Of a DNA stretch of 23,335 bases, positions 13,321 through 20,520 are shown one piece after another; the stretch's first letter is position 1, and every line of letters starts with the position of its first letter. This DNA is from Acidimicrobiaceae bacterium (lineage in GTDB: Bacteria > Actinomycetota > Acidimicrobiia > Acidimicrobiales > Ilumatobacteraceae): positions 1 through 23,335 of the forward strand of contig CANLHV010000007.1 of NCBI GenBank assembly GCA_947490975.1, read 5' to 3'. The position numbers were made by a program, and so were the translations under genes. The notes beneath the pieces are model-generated. The model was not told the DNA's origin and did not search any database. It worked only from the letters and a program-made list of their open reading frames with translations.

Positions 13321-15263
13321 GCGGCACGGTTGGTCGTGCATTTCTATTAGTTGGTTTCATCGGTGCAGTTTTTGGCGCATTCGCAGCGTTTACGGGTGCG
13401 CGCCGTAATGACCCTCAGATAATTCGACTAATCCCCAGGTTTTCAACGCTCTCGTTTGCCGCCGCAGTCGGTGCATTCGCGGCAATGGAATACGCGATGA
13501 TCACTCGCGATTTTTCGCTTGCGTATGTTCAGAAAGTTGGTTCGTGGTCGACACCTGCGCTTTACAACTTCGCTGCAGTTTGGAGTGCACTCGAAGGTTC
13601 GATCTTGATGTGGGTTTTAGTTTTGGCCGGCTACACGGCTGCAGTTTCGTTTTGGGTTCGCAAGCGCATGCAAGATCTCATCGCGTCGTGGGCGCTTGGC
13701 GTGATGTTCGTCGTCTCAGCATTCTTTTTTCTAGTTTCATTCTTTCCGGCGAATCCATTTGCCGCAGGTGCACCTGGCGTGCTCGACGGCCCTGGCCCGA
13801 ACCCTCTTTTGCAGAATCACATCTTGGTGATGTTTCATCCACCAATTTTGTATCTCGGATATGTTGGCGTGACGGTGCCGTTTGCATTTGCGATCGCAGC
13901 ACTGATCACGGGTCGCGTCGGTGAAGGTTGGCTCGTTGCGACTCGTCGGTGGTCGCTTTTTGCGTGGGGGTTTTTAACTTTTGGCATTGCACTCGGCAGT
14001 TGGTGGAGTTACGAAGTTTTGGGATGGAGCGGCGTTTGGGCATGGGACCCAGTTGAAAATGCTTCACTTCTACCTTGGATAACGGGCACCGCTTACATTC
14101 ACTCGGTTTTGGTGCAAGAGCGCCGTGGCATGTTGCGCGTCTGGAACATTTCGCTACTTGTTGCAACTTTCAGTTTGACGATCTTGGGTACTTTCTTAAC
14201 TCGCTCGGGTGTTTTGAACAGCGTTCACGCTTTTAGTGAAAGCAGCATCGGTTCGTGGTTCTTGGCATTGTTCGCGGTGATACTTGTTGTTTCAATCGGC
14301 TTGATCGGCTGGCGCGGCGACAAACTTCGCAGCCCCGGTGTCATCGACTCACCTCTGTCGCGCGAGGCGGCTTTCTTGGCAAACAATGTTTTGTTTGCCG
14401 TGTTTGCCTTCGTCGTTTTATTGGGCACCGTGTTTCCGCTAATTATCGAAGCGCTACAGAATCGCCAGATCGCAGTTGGTGCGCCATTTTTTGACAAACT
14501 CTCGATGCCAATCGGTTTGGCGTTGTTGACGCTGATGGCGATTGCGCCTGTTTTGCCATGGCGAAAAGCTTCGACCGAAACGTTGCGCCAGAGGCTCTTC
14601 TGGCCGGCATGGTGTGGGGTTGCTGCACTCGTGGCGAGTTTGTTGCTCGGCGCTTATGGCCTTGCACCACTGTTGACTTTTACTCTGGGCGGAATTTCGG
14701 CTGGTGCTGCGATGCGACAAGTTGTTTTGGCAACACGTCGGCAAGGTTGGCGTGGGCTCGTCGGTCGCGCCAACGGTGGCATGATCGTGCACCTCGGTGT
14801 GATTTTGATTGCAGTTGCATTGGGTGCTTCAAATAGTTTTAGCAAGAGCCAAGAGTTGTCGCTTGTCGCAAATGTTGAAGCGAGTTTTTCAGGACACACT
14901 TTTGAGTTAAAAGATGTCGTTGAGGTTCGCGATGACCGCAGCATCAGCGTCAAAGCACTCGTGCTTGTCGACGGCAAAAAGATTTATGCACCAGCAATAA
15001 CTAAATACACGCGCATCGGCATGAATGTAGGTACGCCTTCGGTGCGCACTTCGTTGACTACAGATATTTATCTGACTCTCGAACCGCCGGTTCGTCAAGA
15101 TGCAAACGAGGCGCGAATAAAAGTGTTTATCAAGCCGATGATTATCTGGCTGTGGATCGGTACTGCGCTGATGGCTGTCGGCACAGTGCTTGCGGCGTTT
15201 CCTGGTCGTCGTCGCAAACCAACAGATGCAACAAGTGCACCTATTGAGGTTGCTGCGCCATGA
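13299..15263 (+). CDS. ccmF: Cytochrome c heme lyase CcmF
   Basis: Large integral membrane synthetase subunit that receives heme from CcmE and attaches it to CXXCH motifs of apocytochromes. 654 aa with many predicted helices, near the family norm. The WWD signature is clear: WWSYEVLGWSG from residue 235 followed by VWAWDPVENAS (246-256). The segment LGYVGVTVPF (about 187-196), the RSGVL motif in the middle, and a C-terminal outer loop before the last helix are also characteristic. Start ATG 13299 lies inside ccmE with GGGAG (13288-13292) 6 nt upstream, so the overlap is real. The stop overlaps the ccmG start by 4 nt. Confidence 0.95.
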   Translation: MFASAGISGTVGRAFLLVGFIGAVFGAFAAFTGARRNDPQIIRLIPRFSTLSFAAAVGAFAAMEYAMITRDFSLAYVQKVGSWSTPALYNFAAVWSALEGSILMWVLVLAGYTAAVSFWVRKRMQDLIASWALGVMFVVSAFFFLVSFFPANPFAAGAPGVLDGPGPNPLLQNHILVMFHPPILYLGYVGVTVPFAFAIAALITGRVGEGWLVATRRWSLFAWGFLTFGIALGSWWSYEVLGWSGVWAWDPVENASLLPWITGTAYIHSVLVQERRGMLRVWNISLLVATFSLTILGTFLTRSGVLNSVHAFSESSIGSWFLALFAVILVVSIGLIGWRGDKLRSPGVIDSPLSREAAFLANNVLFAVFAFVVLLGTVFPLIIEALQNRQIAVGAPFFDKLSMPIGLALLTLMAIAPVLPWRKASTETLRQRLFWPAWCGVAALVASLLLGAYGLAPLLTFTLGGISAGAAMRQVVLATRRQGWRGLVGRANGGMIVHLGVILIAVALGASNSFSKSQELSLVANVEASFSGHTFELKDVVEVRDDRSISVKALVLVDGKKIYAPAITKYTRIGMNVGTPSVRTSLTTDIYLTLEPPVRQDANEARIKVFIKPMIIWLWIGTALMAVGTVLAAFPGRRRKPTDATSAPIEVAAP

Positions 15264-15811
15264 AGTCAAACAACCTCGTCAAAATTGTTTCAACAGTCGT
15301 CGGCATCGTTATCGCGATGTTCTTTGTCGTTCTGGTCGTTGCTGACCCTAGTCAAGACATCGTTGCGCAGTCTCCGCTTCTGGGTCAACCGGCACCTGCT
15401 GTTGCTAGCGAAACAATTGACGGCGCCCAATTCGTTTTAGAGCGTCGAAAGGGCTCGTGGGTCGTGTTGAACTTTTTTAACTCAACTTGTGTGCCATGTA
15501 TTAACGAGCACGACTTGTTGGTTGATTTTGCTGACACTGAAGCGGCGAATCCGAATGGTGCCGAGATCTACACAATCATTAATGACGACAGTTCAGATGC
15601 GGTTCGAGGTTTCTTCAATAAGAATGGTGGTGACTGGCAAAAAGTCAAAGATGACAACGGTGCTATCGCAGTTGCATTCGGTGTTGCACGAGTGCCAGAA
15701 ACTTGGATCATTGACCCGAATGGGTTGGTTCGTTTGCGCATCACAGGTGAGTTGAGCCCAGGTTTGTTGTCTGAGCAAGTAAACAAGTTGCGCGACGGTT
15801 TCACATCATGA
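15260..15811 (+). CDS. ccmG: Thiol-disulfide oxidoreductase CcmG/DsbE/TlpA family
   Basis: Membrane-anchored thioredoxin-fold reductase that keeps apocytochrome cysteines reduced on the outer face. 183 aa: N-terminal anchor helix (about 8-28), then thioredoxin fold with NFFNSTCVPC (71-80; active site C77-V-P-C80), the loop GVARVPETWIIDPNG with the cis-proline P146, and a C-terminal helix. ATGA overlap with ccmF and ATGA overlap with ccmH (stop 15811) show coupling. The electron donor (CcdA/DsbD-type) is not in the window. Confidence 0.92.
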   Translation: MKSNNLVKIVSTVVGIVIAMFFVVLVVADPSQDIVAQSPLLGQPAPAVASETIDGAQFVLERRKGSWVVLNFFNSTCVPCINEHDLLVDFADTEAANPNGAEIYTIINDDSSDAVRGFFNKNGGDWQKVKDDNGAIAVAFGVARVPETWIIDPNGLVRLRITGELSPGLLSEQVNKLRDGFTS

Positions 15812-16278
15812 AGACTCGTAGGTCAGTTTGGTTAGCGATGTTTCTGCTCGTGGCCGTACTTCTTGTATTCGGCTCGACTCGCACTGGCAGTCCGCAGACA
15901 CAACAAGATCGCATTGATTCTTTGACTTCTGTTTTGGCGTGCCCCACTTGCTCTGGTGAGAGTGTTTTTGTTTCGCGTGCGGTGGCCGCTGAGTCAATCA
16001 GGGCAGAAGTTGCGCGGCAAGTTTCTGCGGGCTTGCGCACCGATGAGCAAATATTGAGCTACATCGAGCAGCGCTTTGGTGGTGAAGTGTTGTTGGTGCC
16101 GCGCGCGACGGGTGTTGACGCTCTTGTTTGGGCCTTGCCGGTAGCCGCGCTTGTCTTTTCGATTTTCTTGCTTTATTCGGCTTTCACCAAGTGGCGTGGC
16201 AATAAACCCGAGTCTCCGACCAGTGATGATGAGCAGATCGTGGCTCGCGCATTAAAAACAAATACCGATGAGCAATAG
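15808..16278 (+). CDS. ccmH: Cytochrome c biogenesis protein CcmH (CycL-type)
   Basis: 156-aa membrane-anchored thiol protein that handles apocytochrome CXXCH cysteines. N-terminal anchor or signal (8-23), then the hallmark LACPTC (43-48), the counterpart of the usual LRCPxC, followed by SRAVAAESIRAEVARQV and GLRTDEQILSYIEQRFG, all typical. A second helix at about 107-125 ends the domain, leaving a short cytoplasmic tail. Corresponds to the N-terminal half of the fused E. coli CcmH; the TPR half is the next gene. The stop overlaps the next start by 11 nt. Confidence 0.93.
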   Translation: MKTRRSVWLAMFLLVAVLLVFGSTRTGSPQTQQDRIDSLTSVLACPTCSGESVFVSRAVAAESIRAEVARQVSAGLRTDEQILSYIEQRFGGEVLLVPRATGVDALVWALPVAALVFSIFLLYSAFTKWRGNKPESPTSDDEQIVARALKTNTDEQ

Positions 16279-17035
16279 TTCAGAATCGCTAGTTGAACTG
16301 CAAGAGCAGCGCGACTTTCTACTCAACTCGTTGCGTGATCTCGAGCGAGAACACAGATTTGGTGACATTGACGATCAAGATTACGAATCATTGCGCAAAG
16401 AATATGTATCAAGAGCCGCCGCAGTAATCAAGCAGATCGAGAAAGCAACAACTCAGTCGCAGTCTGTTGCAGATGCGAATGTCGTCGCAGCAGATGCGTC
16501 GAACAAGCGCAATCTACGTCGCACGCTTGTCACTTTGTGCATTGTTCTTGCGGTGGCTGGTGCGTCTGGGTGGTTCGTGGCGCAACAATCTGGGCAAAGG
16601 CTTGCCGGCGACTCGCTTGCAGGCTCGATCGAAGACTCGACGGCGTCAATTCTTTCGCGCGCCAGAGCAACAAACTTTGTTGATCCAAAAGTCGCAATCG
16701 AGCTTTACACACAAGTGCTTGAAGTCGACCCCGACAATGTCGAGGCTCTGACATATCGTGCGTGGCTACTGGTGCTGATTTCTCGCAGTGCTGGTGACGA
16801 AGTAAAGCAACTTGCTTTTGCTTCGGCATCGAGTGATCTCGAGCGTGCAATTGCGCTTGACCCGAATTATCCCGATGCTCATTGTTTTCTGGGCATCACA
16901 CTATTTCGCTTGAACGACGATGCGAAAGGTGCAAAAGAGCAGTTAACAATTTGCGCTGACAAGAATCCGCCAGCAGAAGTAAAAAGTTTTGTTGATGCGA
17001 TTGTCGCCGAGGTCGACGCTGCACTCGATAAATAA
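16268..17035 (+). CDS. ccmI: CcmI-like TPR cytochrome c biogenesis protein
   Basis: 255 aa. The N-terminal cytoplasmic part is helical (RDFLLNSLRDLEREHRFGDI, about 15-34, with the following YESLRKEYVSRAAA), matching the region before the TM helix in CcmI/CycH-type proteins. A single membrane helix follows at about 86-105. Residues about 135-235 form two or three TPR repeats (AIELYTQVLEVDPDNVEALTYR; ERAIALDPNYPDAHCFLG). CcmI holds apocytochrome C-termini for CcmF/CcmH. It ends the ccm operon and converges on sixA with 3 nt between stops. The TPR assignment is firm; the name CcmI follows from position. Confidence 0.82.
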   Translation: MSNSSESLVELQEQRDFLLNSLRDLEREHRFGDIDDQDYESLRKEYVSRAAAVIKQIEKATTQSQSVADANVVAADASNKRNLRRTLVTLCIVLAVAGASGWFVAQQSGQRLAGDSLAGSIEDSTASILSRARATNFVDPKVAIELYTQVLEVDPDNVEALTYRAWLLVLISRSAGDEVKQLAFASASSDLERAIALDPNYPDAHCFLGITLFRLNDDAKGAKEQLTICADKNPPAEVKSFVDAIVAEVDAALDK

Positions 17036-17038
17036 TTT

Positions 17039-17506
17039 TTAGTCTTCGACCTGTGGTGGTGGCCAAGCAGTCGCCGACTTAAAGCCACGGTTCGTGCGCT
17101 CGACAACCCAGACCGAGGCTTTGCGCCAGTCTGGTTTTGACTTGATTTCCATTCCGCGTCGCTCGAGAATTTTGATCAACTCGGGGATCATGTCACCGTG
17201 GCTTGAAAGCACAGCCGAATCTTCAGCATCATGCACGACTTCGAGCATGTCAGCGATATCTCCATGTTCGAGTAACCGTTTGTCGATCTGCACACTTAGT
17301 TTCGTCGCCTTGGCCAGCGGTTCGAGAGTTTGAAAGCATCGTGTTGCCGGGCTTGAAATCAGGCTGGTGATCGAAAGATCCTTGAGACGCTCGGCGACAA
17401 GTTCGGCTTGTTTCCAACCGGTTGGGCTTAGTGGCCTCAAATTATCGTCGTCGTGCCATTCGCTGCGTTTGCCTGCTTTGGCATGCCGCACTATATAAAT
17501 AGTCAC
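17039..17506 (-). CDS. sixA: SixA-type histidine phosphatase
   Basis: 155-aa member of the histidine phosphatase (phosphoglycerate mutase-like) superfamily. Catalytic pieces: RHAK (His8 in IVRHAKAG), SSPATRCFQT with the second Arg, LLEHGD, and the second His in SSHGDM. This short form resembles SixA, which dephosphorylates phospho-His in phosphorelays or PTS proteins, but other small-molecule substrates are possible. Starts with GTG at 17506, with TACATT 6 nt upstream, again fitting a leaderless transcript. Divergent from the molybdoprotein gene over 67 nt. Confidence 0.83.
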   Translation of the reverse strand: MTIYIVRHAKAGKRSEWHDDDNLRPLSPTGWKQAELVAERLKDLSITSLISSPATRCFQTLEPLAKATKLSVQIDKRLLEHGDIADMLEVVHDAEDSAVLSSHGDMIPELIKILERRGMEIKSKPDWRKASVWVVERTNRGFKSATAWPPPQVED

Positions 17507-17573
17507 AGCAAAAATGTATCTATGTTTGTCTTGAAAGAGTTCATCTACACAAGATTTAAGGCAGAATTAACCG
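17507..17573. promoter_or_regulatory. Divergent promoter region, sixA / molybdoprotein
   Basis: 67 nt between two divergent starts. On - , TACATT (17513-17518) lies 6 nt before the sixA GTG as a candidate -10. On + , TTGAAA (17531-17536) could be a -35 for 17574, and AAGG just upstream of the ATG may serve as a distant ribosome site. No obvious operator repeat. Confidence 0.35.
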
Positions 17574-18185
17574 ATGGGATTTTTTGACCGCAATCGCGAC
17601 GAATTAGAGGCCAAAGGTTACGACAAGTCTCGTCTTCCGCCCGGTCAATATCTGACTGATCGTTTTCCTGTTTTGCATGTCGGCGAGGTGCCAACTTACA
17701 AGCCAGGCGAGTGGAGCTTGACAGTTGACGGGCTTGTTGAGAAACCGTTCACCATTTCGTTTGAAGAACTTCGCGCGATGCCGGCAACGAAATTAACTAC
17801 AGATATTCACTGCGTCACAAAATGGTCAAAGTTCGACACGACCTGGACAGGTGTGCGAGTTCGTGATTTGTTTGATCGAGCCAAAATCTCTGACAAAGCA
17901 ACGCACGTAATGGGGCACGCCGAGTATGGCTACACCGCGAATTTGCCGCTTGCAGACATCATGCGCGACGATTCGCTCGTGGTCTATGCGTATGAGGGCG
18001 AAGACATTGATCCAATTCATGGTGGGCCAGTGCGGCTGTTGATCCCACAACTTTATTTTTGGAAATCACCAAAGTGGCTGCGCCGATTAGAACTGATCTC
18101 GGGCGATGCTCCTGGGTTTTGGGAAGAAAACGGTTACCACATGTATGGTGACCCGTTCTTAGAACAGAGATTTTGGGGCGACTGA
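17574..18185 (+). CDS. Sulfite-oxidase-like molybdopterin oxidoreductase, cytoplasmic
   Basis: 203-aa protein of the sulfite oxidase/YedY (MsrP) Mo-cofactor fold. The molybdenum-ligating cysteine is Cys80 in DIHCVTKWSKFDTTW, and the flanking blocks GLVEKPFTISFEEL, GHAEYGYTANLPLADI, GGPVRLLIP and LYFWKSPKWLRRLELI are all family hallmarks. There is no signal peptide or Tat motif and no C-terminal dimerisation domain, so it is a compact intracellular member, unlike exported MsrP. Physiological substrate unknown; a sulfoxide or sulfite-type reaction is possible. It converges on the SufR-like gene with 27 nt between stops. Confidence 0.88.
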   Translation: MGFFDRNRDELEAKGYDKSRLPPGQYLTDRFPVLHVGEVPTYKPGEWSLTVDGLVEKPFTISFEELRAMPATKLTTDIHCVTKWSKFDTTWTGVRVRDLFDRAKISDKATHVMGHAEYGYTANLPLADIMRDDSLVVYAYEGEDIDPIHGGPVRLLIPQLYFWKSPKWLRRLELISGDAPGFWEENGYHMYGDPFLEQRFWGD

Positions 18186-18212
18186 AAACTAATTAAAGAA
18201 GTGAGTTGCGAA

Positions 18213-19013
18213 TCAAATAGTTGTTGCGCAGAAAGTGTCGCCCATCGGCAACGATGAAGAAAGTTCTGGGTTCGTCTCACCGTAAAGAGCGGTCAACATA
18301 CCTTTGACCATGCCGCGGTCAACTGCGCAAATCACTGGGTGTTCAATCGCCAGATCGCCGAACGGACAGTGATTGTTGACAATTCGAAGTTGATTATTGC
18401 GCTGGTCGGTGTGTGCGGCAAAACCGTGTGCAGTTAGTGCATCGGCGACGGCCTGCAATGCCGAACGAAGTGAACGCTGGGTTTGGTTGATGTCATCACC
18501 AGTGAGACTCGTTGCCATTGCGCGTCCGTATTGCCGACCAACTTCTTCGGCCATTTCGGTCGCTTCTTTTGGTGTCAAAAGAGTTAATGCTTTGCCAAGT
18601 AGCGACAAAACTAAATCGTCGCTGCGAACCGGAAACTCAAGTGACTGGTTGGGGTTTGTCGCGGTGTAGATCTTCGATGGGCGACCAGCGCCCGCACCAT
18701 CTTGTCGTGAGATCTGTACTTCGAGATATCCGCCAGCGGCAAGCTTGTCGAGGTGATGTCGGGCAACATTCGCATGCAATTTGAATTTCTCGGCAACTTC
18801 GCTCGCCGTGACACCATCTTTTGACTCGCGCGTGAACAAGTAAATTGCTCGACGAGTTGGGTCACCAAATGCAGATGTGATTGCCGACACTGTGGCGGTG
18901 AAGTCGTTGTTGTTTAAAGGACTAGTTGCCTCGCGAGACGAAGCACTCGACTTAGAAGTTTGGCTTGCAGCAGGTGCTTTTTGACTCACGAGAGATATTC
19001 TACCTATAGCCAT
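18213..19013 (-). CDS. sufR: SufR-like Fe-S cluster-sensing transcriptional repressor
   Basis: 266 aa. A disordered Ser/Ala-rich N-terminus (1-38) precedes an ArsR/DeoR-type winged HTH (about 45-115; FGDPTRRAIY, VTASEVAEKFKLHANVARHHLDKL). A C-terminal sensor domain holds three cysteines: C216 (NHCPFGD), C229 (HPVICAVD) and C262 (GDTFC). The C-x12-C spacing and the terminal GDxxC match SufR, where these bind a [4Fe-4S] cluster that controls repression of the suf operon in cyanobacteria and actinobacteria. No suf genes are in the window; the divergent partner is the Fe-S carrier ATPase mrp, which supports an Fe-S role. ATG 19013 is taken as start; the long N-terminal tail means a later start is possible. 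Confidence 0.8.
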   Translation of the reverse strand: MAIGRISLVSQKAPAASQTSKSSASSREATSPLNNNDFTATVSAITSAFGDPTRRAIYLFTRESKDGVTASEVAEKFKLHANVARHHLDKLAAGGYLEVQISRQDGAGAGRPSKIYTATNPNQSLEFPVRSDDLVLSLLGKALTLLTPKEATEMAEEVGRQYGRAMATSLTGDDINQTQRSLRSALQAVADALTAHGFAAHTDQRNNQLRIVNNHCPFGDLAIEHPVICAVDRGMVKGMLTALYGETNPELSSSLPMGDTFCATTI

Positions 19014-19053
19014 AGTGTTTATTATTTAGCGACCCGATCGGATCAACCCCCAA
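18981..19053. promoter_or_regulatory. Shared sufR/mrp control region
   Basis: For mrp (+), TTGACT (18981-18986) is followed after 18 nt by TATAGC (19005-19010), placing the promoter across the first codons of sufR; TATTAT at 19020-19025 is an alternative -10. For sufR (-), AATAAT lies 7 nt before its ATG. Inverted repeats are CTAT/ATAG at 19004-19015, over the mrp -10, and the palindrome CCGATCGG at 19034-19041. Either could be a repressor site; none is proven. Confidence 0.4.
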
Positions 19054-20202
19054 ATGTCTTTGCCAAAAGTCGACCAACTTATTGATGCGCTGCGCCCAGT
19101 GCAAGACCCCGAATTGCATCGTTCAATCGTTGATCTTGGCATGGTGCGCGATGTTCAGATTCAGTCGTCGGGCGATGTTTCGTTGACTGTTGTCTTGACG
19201 ATTGCAGGTTGTCCGTTGCGTAACGAAATTCAAACCCGAGTCAACACTGCGTTGCGCGCACTTGACGGAGTAAAAAACGTCGCGCTCAACTTTGGTGTCA
19301 TGAACGACGAAGAACGCGCCAAAGTGCGAGAACTTGTGCATGGCAATCCTGCGGCGACTGCGGGCAGCAGCCCGGCGCAGGGCCACTCTGAGGGCAGAAA
19401 AATCTCGTTTGCTCAACCCGGTTCGAAGACACGACCAATTTTGATTTCGTCAGGCAAGGGCGGCGTTGGCAAAAGCAGCGTCACGACAAATCTTGCTGTC
19501 GCTTTGGCCGCTGCAGGTCACAAAGTCGGCGTAGTTGATGCCGATATTTATGGATATTCGATTCCTCGCATGTTGGGCACTGATCGCGATCCGGTTGCGA
19601 TCGACAATATGTTGTTGCCGCCTGAAGCATGGGGCGTGCGCTGCATTTCGATTGGCTATTTTGTTCCCGAAGGTCAGGCCGTTGTCTGGCGTGGTCCGAT
19701 GTTGCACAAGGCGCTTGAACAATTCTTGACCGATGTCTACTGGGATGAACCAGATTTCTTGTTGATCGACATGCCGCCAGGCACCGGTGATATCGCATTG
19801 AGCCTGAGTCAGTATTTGCCACGTGCTGAAGTTCTTGTTGTTACGACTCCGCAATTAGCAGCGCAGAAAGTTGCTCGTTTGTCGGCGGCGATGGCAGCGA
19901 AAGTAAATCTTCCTGTTCGTGGCATCATCGAAAACATGTCGTGGTTCATTGGCGAAGATAAACAGCGCTACGAACTATTTGGCAGTGGCGGTGGGCAGTT
20001 GCTCGCTGACGAATTGAAAGTTCCGTTGTTGGCGCAAATTCCGCTTGTCGAGATGTTGCGCGAAGGTGGCGACACAGGCAAACCAATTGCTGCAGTTGCC
20101 CCAGAATCAGAGGTGGGTTTGATTTTTGCGCAACTTGCAAAGCGAATCGCCGAAGATATGAAACCAAAGAAAGTATTCAGCGCGGCGCTTAAAGTTAACT
20201 AG
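19054..20202 (+). CDS. mrp: Mrp/ApbC-family Fe-S cluster carrier ATPase with N-terminal DUF59 (MIP18)
   Basis: 382 aa. Residues 1-80 are a DUF59/MIP18 domain (DPELHRSIVDLGMV, 18-31, and AGCPLR with Cys53). A P-loop NTPase with deviant Walker A GKGGVGKSS (134-142), a switch region DADIYGYSIPRML, and PPGTGD follow. Family members carry and deliver Fe-S clusters. The CxxC normally found near the C-terminal NMS motif is absent: after NMSWF the sequence reads IGEDKQRYELFG, the form I associate with actinobacterial Mrp. Any cluster would need other ligands, such as Cys53. Divergent from the SufR-like repressor with 40 nt between starts; no strong Shine-Dalgarno. Confidence 0.92.
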   Translation: MSLPKVDQLIDALRPVQDPELHRSIVDLGMVRDVQIQSSGDVSLTVVLTIAGCPLRNEIQTRVNTALRALDGVKNVALNFGVMNDEERAKVRELVHGNPAATAGSSPAQGHSEGRKISFAQPGSKTRPILISSGKGGVGKSSVTTNLAVALAAAGHKVGVVDADIYGYSIPRMLGTDRDPVAIDNMLLPPEAWGVRCISIGYFVPEGQAVVWRGPMLHKALEQFLTDVYWDEPDFLLIDMPPGTGDIALSLSQYLPRAEVLVVTTPQLAAQKVARLSAAMAAKVNLPVRGIIENMSWFIGEDKQRYELFGSGGGQLLADELKVPLLAQIPLVEMLREGGDTGKPIAAVAPESEVGLIFAQLAKRIAEDMKPKKVFSAALKVN

Positions 20203-20216
20203 CGCAAAGCGCCTAG
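20199..20216 (+). terminator. Hairpin at the end of mrp
   Basis: CTAGCGC (20199-20205), AAA loop and GCGCCTAG (20209-20216) pair over 7 bp with one bulged C. The hairpin begins at the mrp stop codon. No U-tract follows, so it may act as a processing or weak termination signal ahead of the DUF3107 gene. Confidence 0.4.
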
Positions 20217-20270
20217 TGTGTTAGATAGTTAATTGTTAGTTGCATACCCAACAAAAGAAAGAAGCAAACA

Positions 20271-20507
20271 GTGGATATTCGAATCGGCGTTTCGCACGCA
20301 ACGCGAGAAATTTCTCTTGAAATGCCAGATGACGACAAGTCAATCAGCAAGACCAAGTCGGCCGTTGAAGCTGCTCTCGCTGGCGAGTCTGCGATTCTTT
20401 GGCTTACAGATAAGCGTGGCAAAGAAACTGCAATCCCTTCGGCGAAAATTGCTTTCGTTGAGTTTGGTGCACCAAACGGTGACCGCAAGATGGGCTTTGG
20501 CAGCTAG
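20271..20507 (+). CDS. DUF3107 family protein
   Basis: 78-aa cytoplasmic protein of the DUF3107 family, widespread in Actinobacteria and of unknown function. Features: MDIRIGVSHATREISLEMP, repeated short strands, ILWLTDKRGKETAIPSAKIAFVEFG and a C-terminal KMGFGS typical of the family. It starts at GTG 20271 with AAGAAAGAAG 7-16 nt upstream. A longer open frame on the opposite strand is a shadow. It lies 13 nt before the PdtaS-like kinase and may be co-transcribed. From memory, mycobacteria have a DUF3107 gene (TB9.4, Rv3208A) in the same chromosomal neighbourhood as whiB1 and pdtaS. Confidence 0.88.
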   Translation: MDIRIGVSHATREISLEMPDDDKSISKTKSAVEAALAGESAILWLTDKRGKETAIPSAKIAFVEFGAPNGDRKMGFGS

Positions 20508-20520
20508 TTAATTAATTTTT

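Noticed and set aside
20246..20259. GTTG-N6-CAAC repeat upstream of DUF3107 as a SufR site
   Set aside because: The cyanobacterial SufR site as I recall it is CAAC-N6-GTTG, the opposite orientation, and the repeat is too short to rise above chance.
20213..20488. 91-codon open frame on - covering the DUF3107 gene
   Set aside because: The + frame matches DUF3107 from start to end and has a ribosome site; the - product has no recognisable features.
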